Source: Cryptomeria japonica
Taxonomy: Eukaryota; Streptophyta; Pinopsida; Cupressales; Cupressaceae
Length of the DNA: 64,000 nucleotides
Assembly: GCF_030272615.1 (NCBI RefSeq)
Contig: NC_081412.1
Coordinates: 475,795,657 to 475,859,656 of the forward strand
Direction of reading: 5' to 3'
The notes under the pieces: model-generated
The model's input: only the letters and a program-made list of their open reading frames with translations
Told to the model about the DNA's origin: nothing
The model's database searches: none
Program-made: the position numbers and the translations under genes
Shown: positions 36,474-49,212 of the stretch, in pieces
Position numbering within the stretch: position 1 is the first letter of the stretch
Layout of the letters: each line of letters starts with the position of its first letter

Positions 36474-37495
36474 CGTTAGCAAGAGACACTATATTGATGA
36501 TTAGATGTTATCATTGATGGCAAATTGAGTCAAATATTAAATCCATAGTTCATGATTCATTCATAGTGGAAGCTTGATTGAGGTCCAGTGAGGTCCGGTG
36601 AGAAGAACAGGTCATCTGATAGAGTGTACAATGTTGTGATTGGTGATTCAATTATATTCAGTATTTTATGTTGCAGACCCCAAAGATGCATTGTGGATGT
36701 GTAATATCCATTATTCCTATTTTATAGCCTCCCGTGTTGAGTTAATTAAAAGATCTAGAAGATAGTTTTTTGGTAGTATAATGTTCATCAGTAGTGATGT
36801 GTGAAGATTCATTGTGCGGATCATGTAGAGTGATTTAGCCAACTTGGGTAACACATTTCATTTGTGTGTTATGTGTTTTGGCATGACATGAAATAGGCAT
36901 AAATTGTTGATGTAGATATATAAGACCGATTGGTATGATCATTTGTATCGATGATGGTGTGAAAGTGTGTATGATTGATTGTGTGTAGTTTTATGTGTGG
37001 TAGAAGGATGTGTGCTCAGAAATACATTAGAATGTCAGAATAGGTAGTGTTGTAGAGTTGACTAAGATACAATATTTTGTGCTTAACCAGAACTGTTTCA
37101 AGCATTTGTAGATATTGTTTATTAGTTCAGACATTCCAATTATTAACTGTAATTCTTTTGTAAGGCAGTGAGCCTTTCGGGGTTGTATCCCTTAATGTAA
37201 TTTGAGCAGTGAGATCTAGATAGTGTGCCTGAATACATGTGCATTCCCCTTATGTAATATTTTTATACTTCTAAATAGAGTATATTAATATTGTGGGTTT
37301 GAACCCCACCATGGTTTTTCCCTTAACTAGGTTTCCACATTAAAAATCTTGGTGTTATGGTGTTGTCGATCTTTGCTTTGTGTTTTTGCACTTTACTTTT
37401 CTTCATTTGCATTAACTGGTTGAAAGAATAGGATAATTAAGTTGAAAATTGTAGAAAACTGATTCACCCCTCCCTCTCATTGTTCCTTGATTCCA
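36474..37495 (+). mobile_element. copia-type element 3, 3' LTR (1.02 kb)
   Basis: Begins CGTTAGCAAG (TG start apparently mutated to CG) after the polypurine tract and ends near TTGATTCCA. Its last ~580 bp align with the 5' LTR remnant 30756-31331. Modules: 'gcagtgagatctag' (37204), 'ccccaccatggtttttccc' (37304) and 'gattcacccctccctctcat' (37461). Confidence 0.8.
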
Positions 37496-39272
37496 GCAAT
37501 ATCTATTTACGCTTGTGTAATATGTTCATTTTTTAATGTTAATTGTTTAGATGTTTATTTTCTAGATGGTTGGTTATTTGCTTAATGAAAAAATGTGATG
37601 TACATGTTGCATTAGCAGATCGCTTTTTGAAAAAAAATCTTTATTTGTTAGTTAGATTAGTTATTTTCTCTAGGGTATTTTGGTGGGCCTTGCAGTTAAT
37701 GTGCCACTTTATGGTGTAAATTAACCACTTTATGTTGTAAATGTGCCATGTTATGTTGCATACATGCTATTTCACTTTTTTGCCATCCAAATCAATTTTT
37801 TTAGGTCCATGTCAGTCTAGGTTTGACCAGAGGCTTGGGTTAGGAAGATTTTTTTTTCTTGATTTTTTGCCTCTGTATTGATGTGTTGGGAAGGAATTAT
37901 GTGTGTTAATCTAGTTGCATGTGCTCATTTATTGATTTTTATTTCATGATGATGCTTTGTGAGCTATTGATTAAAGGGAAGATTTGTGGGTGAGAAGTGA
38001 TGCTATGGTTCAGTTTATGTGATGAAACCAATGCTTTTGATTCTATGATGTTCATGTTATCATGTATGTATTTTTGAATTTGGATTGGTGCATATAGGAC
38101 CAATCCCATGCTTGATGACAATGGATTAGTGACTATGCTTATGATGTTGATTTAGGAATTAACCCCTCTGTTGATTGGGTTTTAATGGAAGTCCTATTTT
38201 AGTTTATGATATCTCTATTTCATGATATGGTTTTGCAATAATTCTTTATGTATTGTTGTGGTCTTCTTGTTGCACCCTAGGTTTTAGGAGCATATTAGGG
38301 GGAGTGGCTCTCAAGTGGATGTCGAGGCTATCAAGTGGCTATGAGGGAATCTAATTGAGAGTTGGTTAATCAAGTGATAACATTAAATTAAATAGTTGGG
38401 TTAGGTTGAATACACATTAATAAGATAATTGTTGTTGCCCCAGTCATGAATCATGTGCTCTTATAGATAGATGATGAGATTTCATGGCCTGGAGTTCTCA
38501 TTTACTTGGGATGAGATTGTGAAGACCTATATGGTAGATCAAACATCCATGCCTCCATGGAAGGATTGTTTGATTATGCACCTGCATTAAATGAGAACCT
38601 ATGTCTAGAGTTTGGATAAGGTTAGACTATCAAGGAAACCTTTTTTATGGCATGTGATGACACTCTTTCCTATATGTATCCTAGGACCTCAACCTATATA
38701 TTGCGCAAAAGCCTCTGGTGAATTTATGTTTTGTAGTTGACCCTATGTCTTGTGGTATTTCATTTCTTGTATATATCCATTCCTTGTGTAAATTTATGTT
38801 CCCTTGGATGTATAGGTGTCCACCTAGGTCAAGTGATGTGTGTGGAATCTTATGTCATTCTCTAGAGCATGAGGGGTAGACCTTTTTGTTTCCACATGGG
38901 CAGGTGGTTTGATACCTTCTTCCCTTGGGATTTCCTTTTTGTATGTTCATGTGCATGAGGGATGCTTCTTCTACTTCTTCTTAGTCCTTATGCTAATGAC
39001 TCATGGAGTAGATGTGAACTATTCTGTATTATCATAAAAAATCTTTGTAATATAAAATTTGGATCTTGATCATGTAATGGGTGTATCATGATATACTATT
39101 TGTAGTGGATGATTCATATTTGTAATGTAAACCATGTAGGATATGTAATATGTAGTGTGATGATGATTTGTGTGATTCTTTTGATATTTTAAGGTTGTGT
39201 GGATTATCTTGTCTGTTAGGAATGTTAACATAGGATCATTTGATATTGGTGTATTAAAATGGACTTAGTAAC
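37496..39272. other. no gene recognised
   Basis: AT-rich. The old gypsy coding sequence does not resume here, so element 3 did not simply insert into it. A stretch around 38470-38760 has a weakly coding-like look ('FTWDEIVKTYMVDQTSMPPW') but is broken by stops and matches nothing I can name. Confidence 0.45.
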
Positions 39273-40628
39273 TGTAATACCCTAAAAATGGTCATCTAAA
39301 CCATGGGCCCCTAATCTCGATAACATCACCAAGGTCCTAACCCAAGGCAATTAAATTAATCTTGAGCACTAATTAATTAATTTCTTAATCATTAATGTCA
39401 CATGGCAAATTAATCACTCTGAATTAATTAAATAAATATTTAATTAATTGATCATGCAAGTAAATCATTTTTAAACAATTATCTTATTTATTTATTAAAT
39501 ATCCTAGTATATTTAATTAAATAAATACATTTTCCATTAAATCATCAAAAAGGGAATTAATTAGGAAAAAAATAATTAAAATTTGAGAAAAAGAAATCAA
39601 ATGGAGAGAATCTTGAAAAAGAATTTAAAATTGAAAAATCTCAGAAAAGCAATTAAAACAATTAAATCTCAAAATTGAATGAAATAAAGAATAAATCAGT
39701 TTTTTCTAATTTTATCTTAATTTTAGTTCAATTTCCTTTAAAACTGAGAAAAGCAGCCAATCACATCAATTCACCTGGATTGTGCTTCTTGTTGGAAAAT
39801 CTTGACTGCTCATCATCATTCGATCTCAATCGTTGGTTTCTTTTTGAATTTTCTATAAATTTAGTCTCTCATCTCTCATTCAAAAATCTTAGAGAATATA
39901 TTGTTATCATGTTGGTTTTTCTTTAGGTTCATTAAGATTTGTGCATTGTAAATATTTGCATATTAGTTATTGCATCTTTATTAAATCATCTAGCTTAATA
40001 TTGCTTAAATCATGCTAGCTTAATCCTACATTCATTTAACTCAAATTAATGCTCATATAGATTAAATCCTTCATTTAGGTGTCGTCTAGTCACTGGTGTT
40101 GCATATGAAATCTGAGAGCAAGACTAAACTCGCATCTACTAGAAGGCAATAGGTCACTTTGTAATGGTTTATTGTTCATTATTGATTATTGATTTACTAA
40201 CCATGCATCTAATGACTTAATTCAAGTGTTATGTATTCCAAAAACAGATACGATCCACTTTTCACACACAAAGTATCTTGGAAACACTGGATATGTCATA
40301 GTTCATGATTATAATCCAAGTGTATTAATGGTTACTTTCTTATTTTATATGTAATATAAGGTATTAGCTTAAGTAGGGTAGTAACATGTATTTTTATTAA
40401 CATTGCACATATCTATACTTTCATCATATCTAAGTAATGTCATTAAGATACCCTAGGGAATGAAGTTTAAAAGTTATAGATAATTTCCACTTGTGCAATT
40501 AAGATGGTGTGATCATTTTAGTTTAATGTATTGTTATTTCTTTCTTTTAAAAAAAATTAATCTCTAAGTTGTTTGGTTAGATAGCTACTTTGGTTAGTTT
40601 GTCTAGGGTTTTCTTGGCAGGTATTACA
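39273..40628. mobile_element. isolated LTR with 9-bp inverted ends (1356 bp)
   Basis: Begins TGTAATACC and ends GGTATTACA, a perfect 9-bp inverted pair of the kind seen at gypsy LTR ends. AT-rich palindromes lie in its first 300 bp (for example 39422-39449, two 12-bp arms). The 5-bp flanks GTAAC and AGACC do not match, and neither a primer site nor a polypurine tract adjoins it, so this is a solo LTR whose duplication has been lost, or a rearranged copy. Strand not determined. Confidence 0.65.
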
Positions 40629-40980
40629 AGACCTTAGCATGCAATTGATCCTCATGAGAGAGAAATTGAGGCACAAATTTAAGTGTTGTATATACTTTTA
40701 TGCATCTTCTATGATGCAATATTGATTAAAATAATATGATGTAAGTTTGTTTGTTTGTTGATTGATAAGAAATAATGTCATCTAATAAAAAATTGCGTAA
40801 TTTAATTAGAGAGCATTTTATGTAAATGTTTGATTTTAAACATCAAATAATTTTGTTAGATTTTGAACCTCACTAATAAGGTAGTTCAATAAAGGATGAT
40901 CGTTAGTGTCAAGATGTTTTATATCCTCTATAATAATACGAGAGGATGGGAAAGATGTTTGAACAATGACTATAATCTTA
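40629..40980 (+). repeat. dispersed repeat, copy A
   Basis: About 350 bp clearly alignable by eye with 56510-56858 in the same orientation, sharing 'ccttagcatgcaattgatcc', 'attttatgtaaatgtttgat' and 'aataaggtagttcaataa'. It begins exactly where the LTR at 39273-40628 ends. Family unknown; no coding capacity seen. Confidence 0.75.
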
Positions 40981-41739
40981 TATTCCTCTTCTACATCTAT
41001 ATCATGTGTTAAAAAAAGGTCTAATCAATTATGAGGCTTTAAATATTTGTTTCAATAAAAGACAACATTGATATTACTATGATACATAGAGAAGTCCATA
41101 GATCTAGATATAAGTGAGGTAAATCTTCAAAATGAAGAAATGAATATCATCTCAAACATGAAACTTCATGAAACTTCATAAAAGACTAATCAATTTACGT
41201 ATAACCAGTAGTATGAGGCATAAGATAGAGGAGTAGAAACCTTATGTGAAGATGAAGAAAATACATCATGAGATAGATATATCACTAGTGATAGAAAAAA
41301 CACCATCATCACAAGCTTTTAGATGGTTATATTCACTTCCTAGAAATCATCTTAATGCTTGCAACTCTCCTGCACTTATTAAAAAATGCATTCTTTCTTT
41401 GCGTCTTCTAATAACATCAAGCAAAATTTTGTACAAGATTTCTTCGTAGCTCACATGAAATAAGCTGTATTTCGAGGAACAACTACGGTCATGACATTAA
41501 CTTCACAATCAATTCCAACTGTCAGAGGAGATATATAACAAATGCTCTGGAATGTGTGGGGCTTTCCGACAAGTGCGCCTCAAAAAGGATCTTCAGGGAA
41601 TATGTGTAGTCCGAGCAAATAAATAATCAGTTCATTGTCTCCTTTCTGTAGTACATGGTCAAAGGAAACGATGTCTACCTTGGAAAGTCTCTGTATTCTG
41701 ATTTAACATGGAGTATATAAGACATTTATTCATGAAGAT

Positions 41740-41947
41740 CAACGTCCCACTTACCGTTTTAAATTACTAATATCTCGATTAAATCTCCAAAGAAGAAATA
41801 AATCTCTAGCACGTTTGGCGCGATTAATAATGCTATACAAAATGGTGTGCAAATCGAGCAATGCATATTGAGAATTCCAAAGAGCCGACAAATATTCCAC
41901 TCTAATTGAGGAATAATTAAACTGGAATATTCCACTCTAATTGCACT
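41740..41947 (+). promoter_or_regulatory. upstream region of the cysteine-rich peptide gene
   Basis: Parts recur upstream of the broken copy at 50115-50322 on the minus strand (for example 'ttttaaattactaatatctc' here, 'ttttaaattactaatgtctc' there). It also contains a direct repeat, 'atattccactctaatt', at about 41891 and 41928, just before the TATA box. It is likely the regulatory region of the gene. Confidence 0.5.
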
Positions 41948-41953
41948 TATAAA
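41948..41953 (+). promoter_or_regulatory. TATA box of the cysteine-rich peptide gene
   Basis: TATAAA within 'cttataaattgg', 60 bp before the ATG. The same TATAAATTGG string stands 61-65 bp before the ATG in both minus-strand relatives, so the spacing is conserved. Confidence 0.75.
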
Positions 41954-42012
41954 TTGGCTTGGATGTCCTCTCCCTGCTTACCTACAAGCTTTTCTTCAGA
42001 ACATTAAAGAAA

Positions 42013-42219
42013 ATGGCAAAGAAATTGCTCTGCGTATTGTTAATAACTGCAATAGCAGTGGCAGTGGGAATTATGTCAGGAATAGCAGAAGCACAGCCTC
42101 ATTATAATGCGTGCGATTATAAAACATGCAGGAGTGATGGTGAATGTGGATCAGGCTTTCATTGCTGCGAAATTGGATCATGTGGTGCTGGAACCGGAAT
42201 TTGCTGTAATTTCCGGTGA
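42013..42219 (+). CDS. small secreted cysteine-rich peptide, 68 aa
   Basis: Start chosen at ATG 42013 because it fits the plant context (AAAATGGC), lies 60 bp after a TATA box and coincides with the ATG of two relatives at 50261 and 49891. Residues 1-27 form a signal peptide: 'MAKK', a hydrophobic core and a likely cut after A-E-A. The predicted mature part of 41 residues has eight cysteines (34, 39, 45, 51, 52, 57, 64, 65), spacing C-x4-C-x5-C-x5-CC-x4-C-x6-CC, enough for four disulfides. The C-R-S-D-G-E-C-x5-CC part recalls four-disulfide-core (WAP-like) and knottin scaffolds, but I cannot place it in a named plant family. It is likely exported to the apoplast; a defence or signalling role is only a guess. 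No intron is needed and the frame is intact in a window where almost everything else is broken. Confidence 0.75.
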   Translation: MAKKLLCVLLITAIAVAVGIMSGIAEAQPHYNACDYKTCRSDGECGSGFHCCEIGSCGAGTGICCNFR

Positions 42220-45200
42220 TTTTAATCCGTCAGAGAGAATTCATTTTCTTATATATCGTCTATCATAATAATCCTACCAAAGGAAAAAACACTTAATTCT
42301 CCAGCGCACTTTTCACAAGGCAATATTTTATAAGGTTTACTTTTGTTTGGACGAATACAAAGTGTATTAACCTTTAATTAGGTTTTAAATAATAGTGAAA
42401 TTTACACATTTCTGCTAGCTTTTATTATATAATTTTGTGGTTATTTTGAAAATAGTGTTTTTCAATATATATAGATAAATTGTAATCTTTAATAAATGGG
42501 ATGTCTTGTTTTATATTATTTATTTACTTTATTACATGTATTTTTTCTATTTATTTATTTCCTTTTCACATTCACTTATATAAATTTGTCTAATCTATTT
42601 ATTCATTTCTCTTATGCTTACACTTGTTTGAGATGCTTGTTATTTAGTCTATTTTTTGTCTCATGATTTTTACACAATTATCAAGTCATCATTTTAATAA
42701 TAGACTCATATTACCCAAATTCATAACTTTAATTAAAAATTTGATCAACTATTGCATTTAGGATTTCACATGAAGCTAACTAAATACAAAATTGAATGAT
42801 ATATGTTATGTCCTTGTATTGAAAGACATACAATCTACTTTTTAAAATAAATTAGGACATCTTGTATTCAAGCACATATTTCAAATAACATTGTCATTGC
42901 AACACTTTAATTGGTGCTTTAAAAGGAATCTATGACATCATGTTTGATGTAGAAGAATTTGCACAAATAAATGTTATTGTTTATGATATTGATAGAATTT
43001 TATGAATTGATAGACTTCTTCCTCATAAATTTTAAATGCTTCATATTCAAAATTGCTTAAACATACATACATACATAAATACATACATACATGCATTGAT
43101 GTATTTATTTAAATTTGAAAAAATGAAATATGTGACAATTTTATGCTTTATTGTATAAACATAAATAATCATATTTTCAAGTATAATTATGGATGTTATA
43201 TGACATGCATGCTTGGTGATGAGAATTATATAGTGTACCCACTTCAAAATGTCACATAAAAATACTTACTTACATATAAACCATTGAATGTTGTAAATGG
43301 ACTAAATTTAATTATTATTTATCAAATAAAGAATTTGGTAACATTTTCTCTCTCTAGTTACTCACTAGAGAACAAATATCAAGTATATATATAACTTATA
43401 TTACTTGTTTTTACCTATTTGTGTACTAATTGATTTTAAAAAATAGTTATCGCAATAAAAGGTTGGCATTCAACATACACTATACACTATATCTTAATAA
43501 AGTGATAAAAGAGAGAACTTTGTCAATGTACACTTATTATCTTAAATTCTTAAGCTTAACTAATTATAAAAAATATTGCTAGTATAGGAGCTCAAAAGTG
43601 CTACAATTCTTATTTTTTAAGATCTCTAAAATTTAACTATACACATTTTGTATCAATTATTTAAATCTAATTCAAGATAATTTTCAAAATAGAAGTGAAG
43701 ATATGTAATCCATTTTTTTAATTCATTTTCATTCACATCTAAAATAATACTTCCTTTGTAAGGATTAATAACTATTCGTGCCAAATGTATTGTTATGTTG
43801 GATGGGAGTTAGACCAAGAGTATTTGTAACTTTATGCGGAACGGATGCCTAAAGATTGAATATGATGATCTAAAGAGTGGAAGGTATATTATTGGGCTAT
43901 TTCTTAAAATAGCTTTAAAGACGTGGTTTTAAAGGTTCTAATTGGACCAGGTACATACCTAGATTGAATTTAATTAATCTAGTATTGAGAAAAAGCATTT
44001 AAGGTGTTAACACCATGATTTTCTAGTTTGATTAACTCTTTTCATTAATCCAACTCTTGCATAGGATAACTCTCTCAGTTGCATCATATAATTTTCATAA
44101 TCTGTTTGCTACAATTTTGGAGAGATTGTTCTTGGAATTTCTCAATATTAAATATTTGTTCTTTTAGTTGTACACTAACCAACACCTAGTCTTCTATAAT
44201 CCTAGGACACATGAACTTGATACTCTAAGAGAGAGAAAATAGATTTTGATTTTATTTTTGGTTTGATATATTAGCTTTTTGAGATTTTTCTATTTTTTTC
44301 TTATTCATCTCGATTTAAGTTAAACATGTTTTCGATAAGAGGTTTCTAAACCCTATGAGATAATAGGCTTAAAATTATACTTTCTACTTTTAGTTTTATT
44401 AGAGTGTAATTATAAAATATTTGCAAGTATGTATCACTTTATTCTTTTATGAAAGTAAACATACTGAGTTAACTAATTTTTTTATTACATGACTAATAGA
44501 AATTTATTTATATATTTTTCAATGAATGCAATGAAATGAACCAAATTTACACATACATAAGAATTATGCTTATTGTAATTTTGTAAGATCTAGAATTATT
44601 ATTTGGAATCAAGACGAGCCAATTTTGGAAATCTTATAAACAAATATAATGCTTTGAAATAGATAATTAAATAAAAAATAAAATAATATTCTATATGTAA
44701 TTTATATAAATTAATTTTAATCCACTCTAATCTAGAAAGTAAAGGTACAATCTAAATCTAAACAAGAAGCAACTACAAAAAAATTTAAGTTCTTAAAAAA
44801 ATTGGTGATCACATTAGTACTTTAAAGAAAAAAATAAAACTAGGAAGACTATATGAATCGTTAATTTATCTTATTTGAATTTGTATTTTCTTGTTTCCAA
44901 AGAGGATCCATCTTTCATGTTGTCTTATCCTCTTTAGCTTCAGGGAACACCTCTTATAGATCATGATTGCAACAACTTCCATAAGAAGAGAGACAAATAT
45001 TTCAACATGATGTGATAAATGATATAAACACACACAGACGTGTGTGTATAATTTAATGAGATTAATATTATTGTAACTTGAATCCATCCGTCTATTAAGT
45101 TCATAGTAGTCATACTACCTTGAATAAAAGTACTTTATATTTATATATATAGTTATCTATATAGGACATTCTTGTGGTGTAGTCTTTTTCTTTCATGAAA

Positions 45201-47640
45201 ATACTATCCAATGTGGAATCCCTATCTACATATGTAAATGTGTAAGTTGTGATGGTCTAAGAAATCACTAAGGACATTGACCAAGCCTTATATACTTTAA
45301 TTTAGGATAAATTTTGGCACAAAACCATTTATGTATATATGCACGTGAAGTGATCTTATATTTGAGATTTCTTTCAATTCTCTTTTTGTGCCTTAATTAT
45401 GGTTATATTTGTTAGTTTTTTTTTTAAATGTTGAATTTAAAAAAATATATATTTGTTAAATTTACTAAAAATTATATGCAAAAGAGAAATAATAAGAAGG
45501 TATAGTTAAATGAAGTTGATGCTTAATTTATGTAACATACATGGTGTGAAGTGTTCTTAGGCTCAATAGCCAACATTGTGACCAATGATAATAGAATAAA
45601 ACTAATGAAATCTAACAAATGAAAAACAAAAGAAAAAAGATAATTAGCTTGTGCTTACTTTTACCCTCCCTCTACTACCTTATGCCTCTCTTTCTAAGGC
45701 TTCCCTACAAGGAAGAGGGACTGGTGAGAGGAAAGGAAATTAAGAAAAAGGTCAACATTAAATGACTTTTTTCCTATCCTCTTGTCTACTCTATTATTGG
45801 GCCTAGTGGAATCTTATTCACACATTATCTTGACTAAAAATTTAACCATAGACAAGTACTTTTTCATTATTATTTTATGGTATATGTCTCGACAATTATG
45901 AGTCACTTTATAGGGCACATAGTGCAGCTTATTCTTGATTAAATAGGGCACTTTAATGTAGAGACAATAGTAAGATTATTTTATCTAATTTAATTACATT
46001 ATTATTGAAATAATAAGTGTGGGGGTGATTACTATTATTATTAATAACATCATTTGGGAGGAATTTTTAAATTTTTTAAATAGATGTCCATTTACATATC
46101 ATATAAAATAAATTTGACATCTCACTATCATTTAAGTAAGGATGACTTGAAAATAATATTTAATACGTATGTATAAATATTTTTTAAATATAATTGTAAT
46201 GAATAAATAGTTATGATATTTTGTTTCTTATTGATTAAAAACATTTAAAGTACATTTCCCTACATAAAGGTGTATATTTAGGAATTTCAGTAGATGTTAA
46301 CTCAATTCAGTAGAGGACTTTATATTAAAAAATAAGAACAATAATGATATTTCATCCTAATTTTATTTTTTATAAGAACATTTAATAATAAAATGTCCTA
46401 CATCATCTTTTCATAGCTATAGAAGGAAAAGAGCTAATAACCTACACTATGTTAATTTCTTAAATATTAGAATTTGGTGATACAAATTAGAGATTAGAGA
46501 CATGCATCCTAATAGAATGTCCAACTAAACTAGGGGGGAGGACTTATTGATCTATTTATAGTGTTGATTCCTTAAGAGAGATTAAATGGTTGGTGATGAA
46601 AGCTAATTGTATCAAAAAAATCTTCAATTTATAAGATAAGGAACCTTAGTGTAGATACATGTCATAAAATAGGAATTTTTTGAGTCACATTTTCAAGATG
46701 TTTTAGTTGGATTAACATAAACATTTACTATGGATCAGCTAGTTCTAATTAGATTGGAGTATAGAATTAGGAAATTTACAAAGGGAAAAGCTATAAAGCT
46801 TCTTGAAAAAACCATATGAATGTTGTGAAATATAGAAAAATCAACTAGCTAGTTGAGGCATAATTTTCTTTTATATAAGAGTGGAAAATATCAATCATAG
46901 GGAGATAATAGTCATTAAAGAGGAAAAGATGAATAGTTAGAGGGAATGATTCATGTCATTAAGACTCAAATTTTTTTTATGTCAAAAGATAAAATAAAAT
47001 ATAAATAACAAACATGCATTAATATATAACACAATTAATACCATAGAAAAATATGATTCATAATTTTAACCAATAAATATTATAAAAAAAATTGAAAATC
47101 AAGCTAAACTCTTATATAAATAAGTTGTCTACATAGAAATAGTAGAAATAACATCTATTTGGGTGAACTCTTAAACCCACCCAAGGACCCCCTTCTCTTT
47201 TAGTCACAGTCCTAGTAGCTTAGTAGCGTGATTCCATGTTGTTATTACTTTTTATTTCAACTTTGATTTTCAATTATAATTTTCCTCTATTTATTTTTAA
47301 AAACCGTGTGTAATATTATTGATGTAACTAAATATTAAACACTATTCACCATTATTTAAGCTAAGAAGAAACAAGATCACATGTTATATATACTAACGCT
47401 TGCATCTAAATGAGATGCTATGGATATACCAATATTACTATATATAATTTATCTAATTTTAATATAGATTTTATTTTCCTTAATTAATATTATTAAATAA
47501 TATTAATTAAAAATTTAAAACAACTAGTAAGACATGCTCCATCATAAACAAAAACAAGCCCTCACCAAATTAATATATTTTAATTAATCTAAATTATATT
47601 AATTGAGTAGATTTCCTCAAAATAAGATATGTGTATCACA
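42220..47640. other. 5.4-kb AT-rich stretch without recognised genes
   Basis: No conserved coding frame, RNA gene or element boundary found. Frames of 60-75 codons on the minus strand (43047-43247, 44866-45087) are low-complexity and unconvincing. Confidence 0.55.
43062..43097. repeat. (ACAT)n microsatellite
   Basis: Roughly nine ACAT units with two interruptions. Confidence 0.8.
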
Positions 47641-47680
47641 TCTTTGTCAAACCATATCATATATATATATATATATATAA

Positions 47681-47878
47681 AGCCACAAAACTCTATAAAA
47701 ATTAGATATACACAGTAATACACATACATTTTCTCTATATATATAAAGCCAGAAACTCTATAAAAATTACATATACACATTAATAAATATACATTTTCTC
47801 ATATCAATTTTTAGTCTCATATCAGTTTTTAGTGATTACATTTTCTCATATCAATTTTTAGTCTTATATCAGTTGCAA
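47681..47878. repeat. two adjacent local duplications
   Basis: A unit of about 65-70 bp ('aaagcca..aaactctataaaaatta...cattttctc') occurs twice (about 47681 and 47745), followed by two copies of a ~45-bp unit ('cattttctcatatcaattttta...tatcagtt'). Diverged tandem duplication, no gene. Confidence 0.7.
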
Positions 47879-49212
47879 GATAGGAATCAGAAATATCCCG
47901 AATAATATTGTTTGCAGGGAATCGGGAATATTCCAAATAAGATATACAGACATATACACATTCGCTACTAACTTGAAACATTCATCATGTAGCTTCATTT
48001 ACTCTTACCTGTTTTGCAGATCCCATTAATAAGGGTGATATATGTAACAATACCAGGAAGGCATTCAGTTATGGATGAATGAAAAAAGTCCCAGGCCTTG
48101 TTTGTGTTTGCCGATTTATAGAGCAAATTAATGGATTGAGTGAAGTGAACAAAATTAAATCATTTACTACATACTAGCTCTACATTTACTACATATCTAG
48201 CTCTACAATATAATTTCACAGTTGATGGATGTCCATATCCTTTCTCAAGGTCAGAACTGGAAACTACAGTCTCACCTGCGTGTAGTCATGAAATTTATTC
48301 ACTGCTTCAAAACTTTCTTAATCAACCATGTTTACATCAAAATTAATAGGGAGTCCGATGAACTGGCAAATGAAACAGCAGATTGAATCTTTAATACCTA
48401 AACTCTGGATTTTTTTGCCTTTAGAGGGCCTATTCTGCGGCCTATTCTGGTGATCTAGGATCGCCTGCACTGACCGTAATAAACTCCTCATAGAAGAATC
48501 AAAATGGATCTCTGCCGAGACAAAAAATCAGTCAAAGGTATTGATCAAATCCAGGTAATTGCCCCACTCAGGCTCACCTAACCGATGAAGGCGTAAAGAT
48601 TTGTTTTCTAGCAGGTGAGTATTGCTAGACTTTGCAATCTTTCATCTACAAATTTGTCAGACTCTTCTGTGTTTATTTTTCAAATAACATAGAATCCGTT
48701 GGATTCGTAAACTGCAAGAAATTCATGACAATATTTTTCTACATATATGTAAATGCCATTGACAGGTGCTCTCCCCTGAGATGTGTGAATGCATTTACAG
48801 GGCTCCTGAACGGTTGCACCAAAGACATACAATGTGAAGCATAGGAAAGGCACGTGGCTTACCATGCAAAATGTGGAGGCGCGTGGTTTGCTTGACAAAA
48901 TGAGGAAGCATAGACGAGACATGCGAACTAAACAACAGAATGCCACAAAGATACATGTGTTCCAATTATTGAGTCATCATTTCACGCGTAAGGTTCAAGT
49001 TAGGAAACTTCTTACGAAAGTCAAATCCCACGAAAGTATTTTTCACAGCTCGGAAAACTTTTCCTGTCTCAAGCGTGAGACATTTCCAATAGGGAGTTCC
49101 TCCCTTAAAATAGCGTATCAGCTAATTAAGGAGTGCAGGAAACATACATAAACATAGGGAAGAGGAAATGGCGGAGGCAGACGAAAATGAAGCAGAACAG
49201 GGTAATGATAAT
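47879..49212. other. no confident gene
   Basis: More balanced in composition than its surroundings. A frame of 105 codons at 48834-49151 (plus) is rich in Lys, Arg and His, starts at an ordinary ATG and matches nothing I recognise. It could be chance or the flank of the protease pseudogene. Confidence 0.4.

Noticed and set aside
41959-42012. Upstream extension of the peptide gene by 18 codons
   Set aside because: It would need a TTG start inside the leader just after the TATA box; both paralogues support ATG 42013.
48834-49151. Lys/Arg-rich 105-codon plus-strand frame as a gene
   Set aside because: No start context, homologous motif or partner copy; may be chance, so mentioned only as unassigned sequence.
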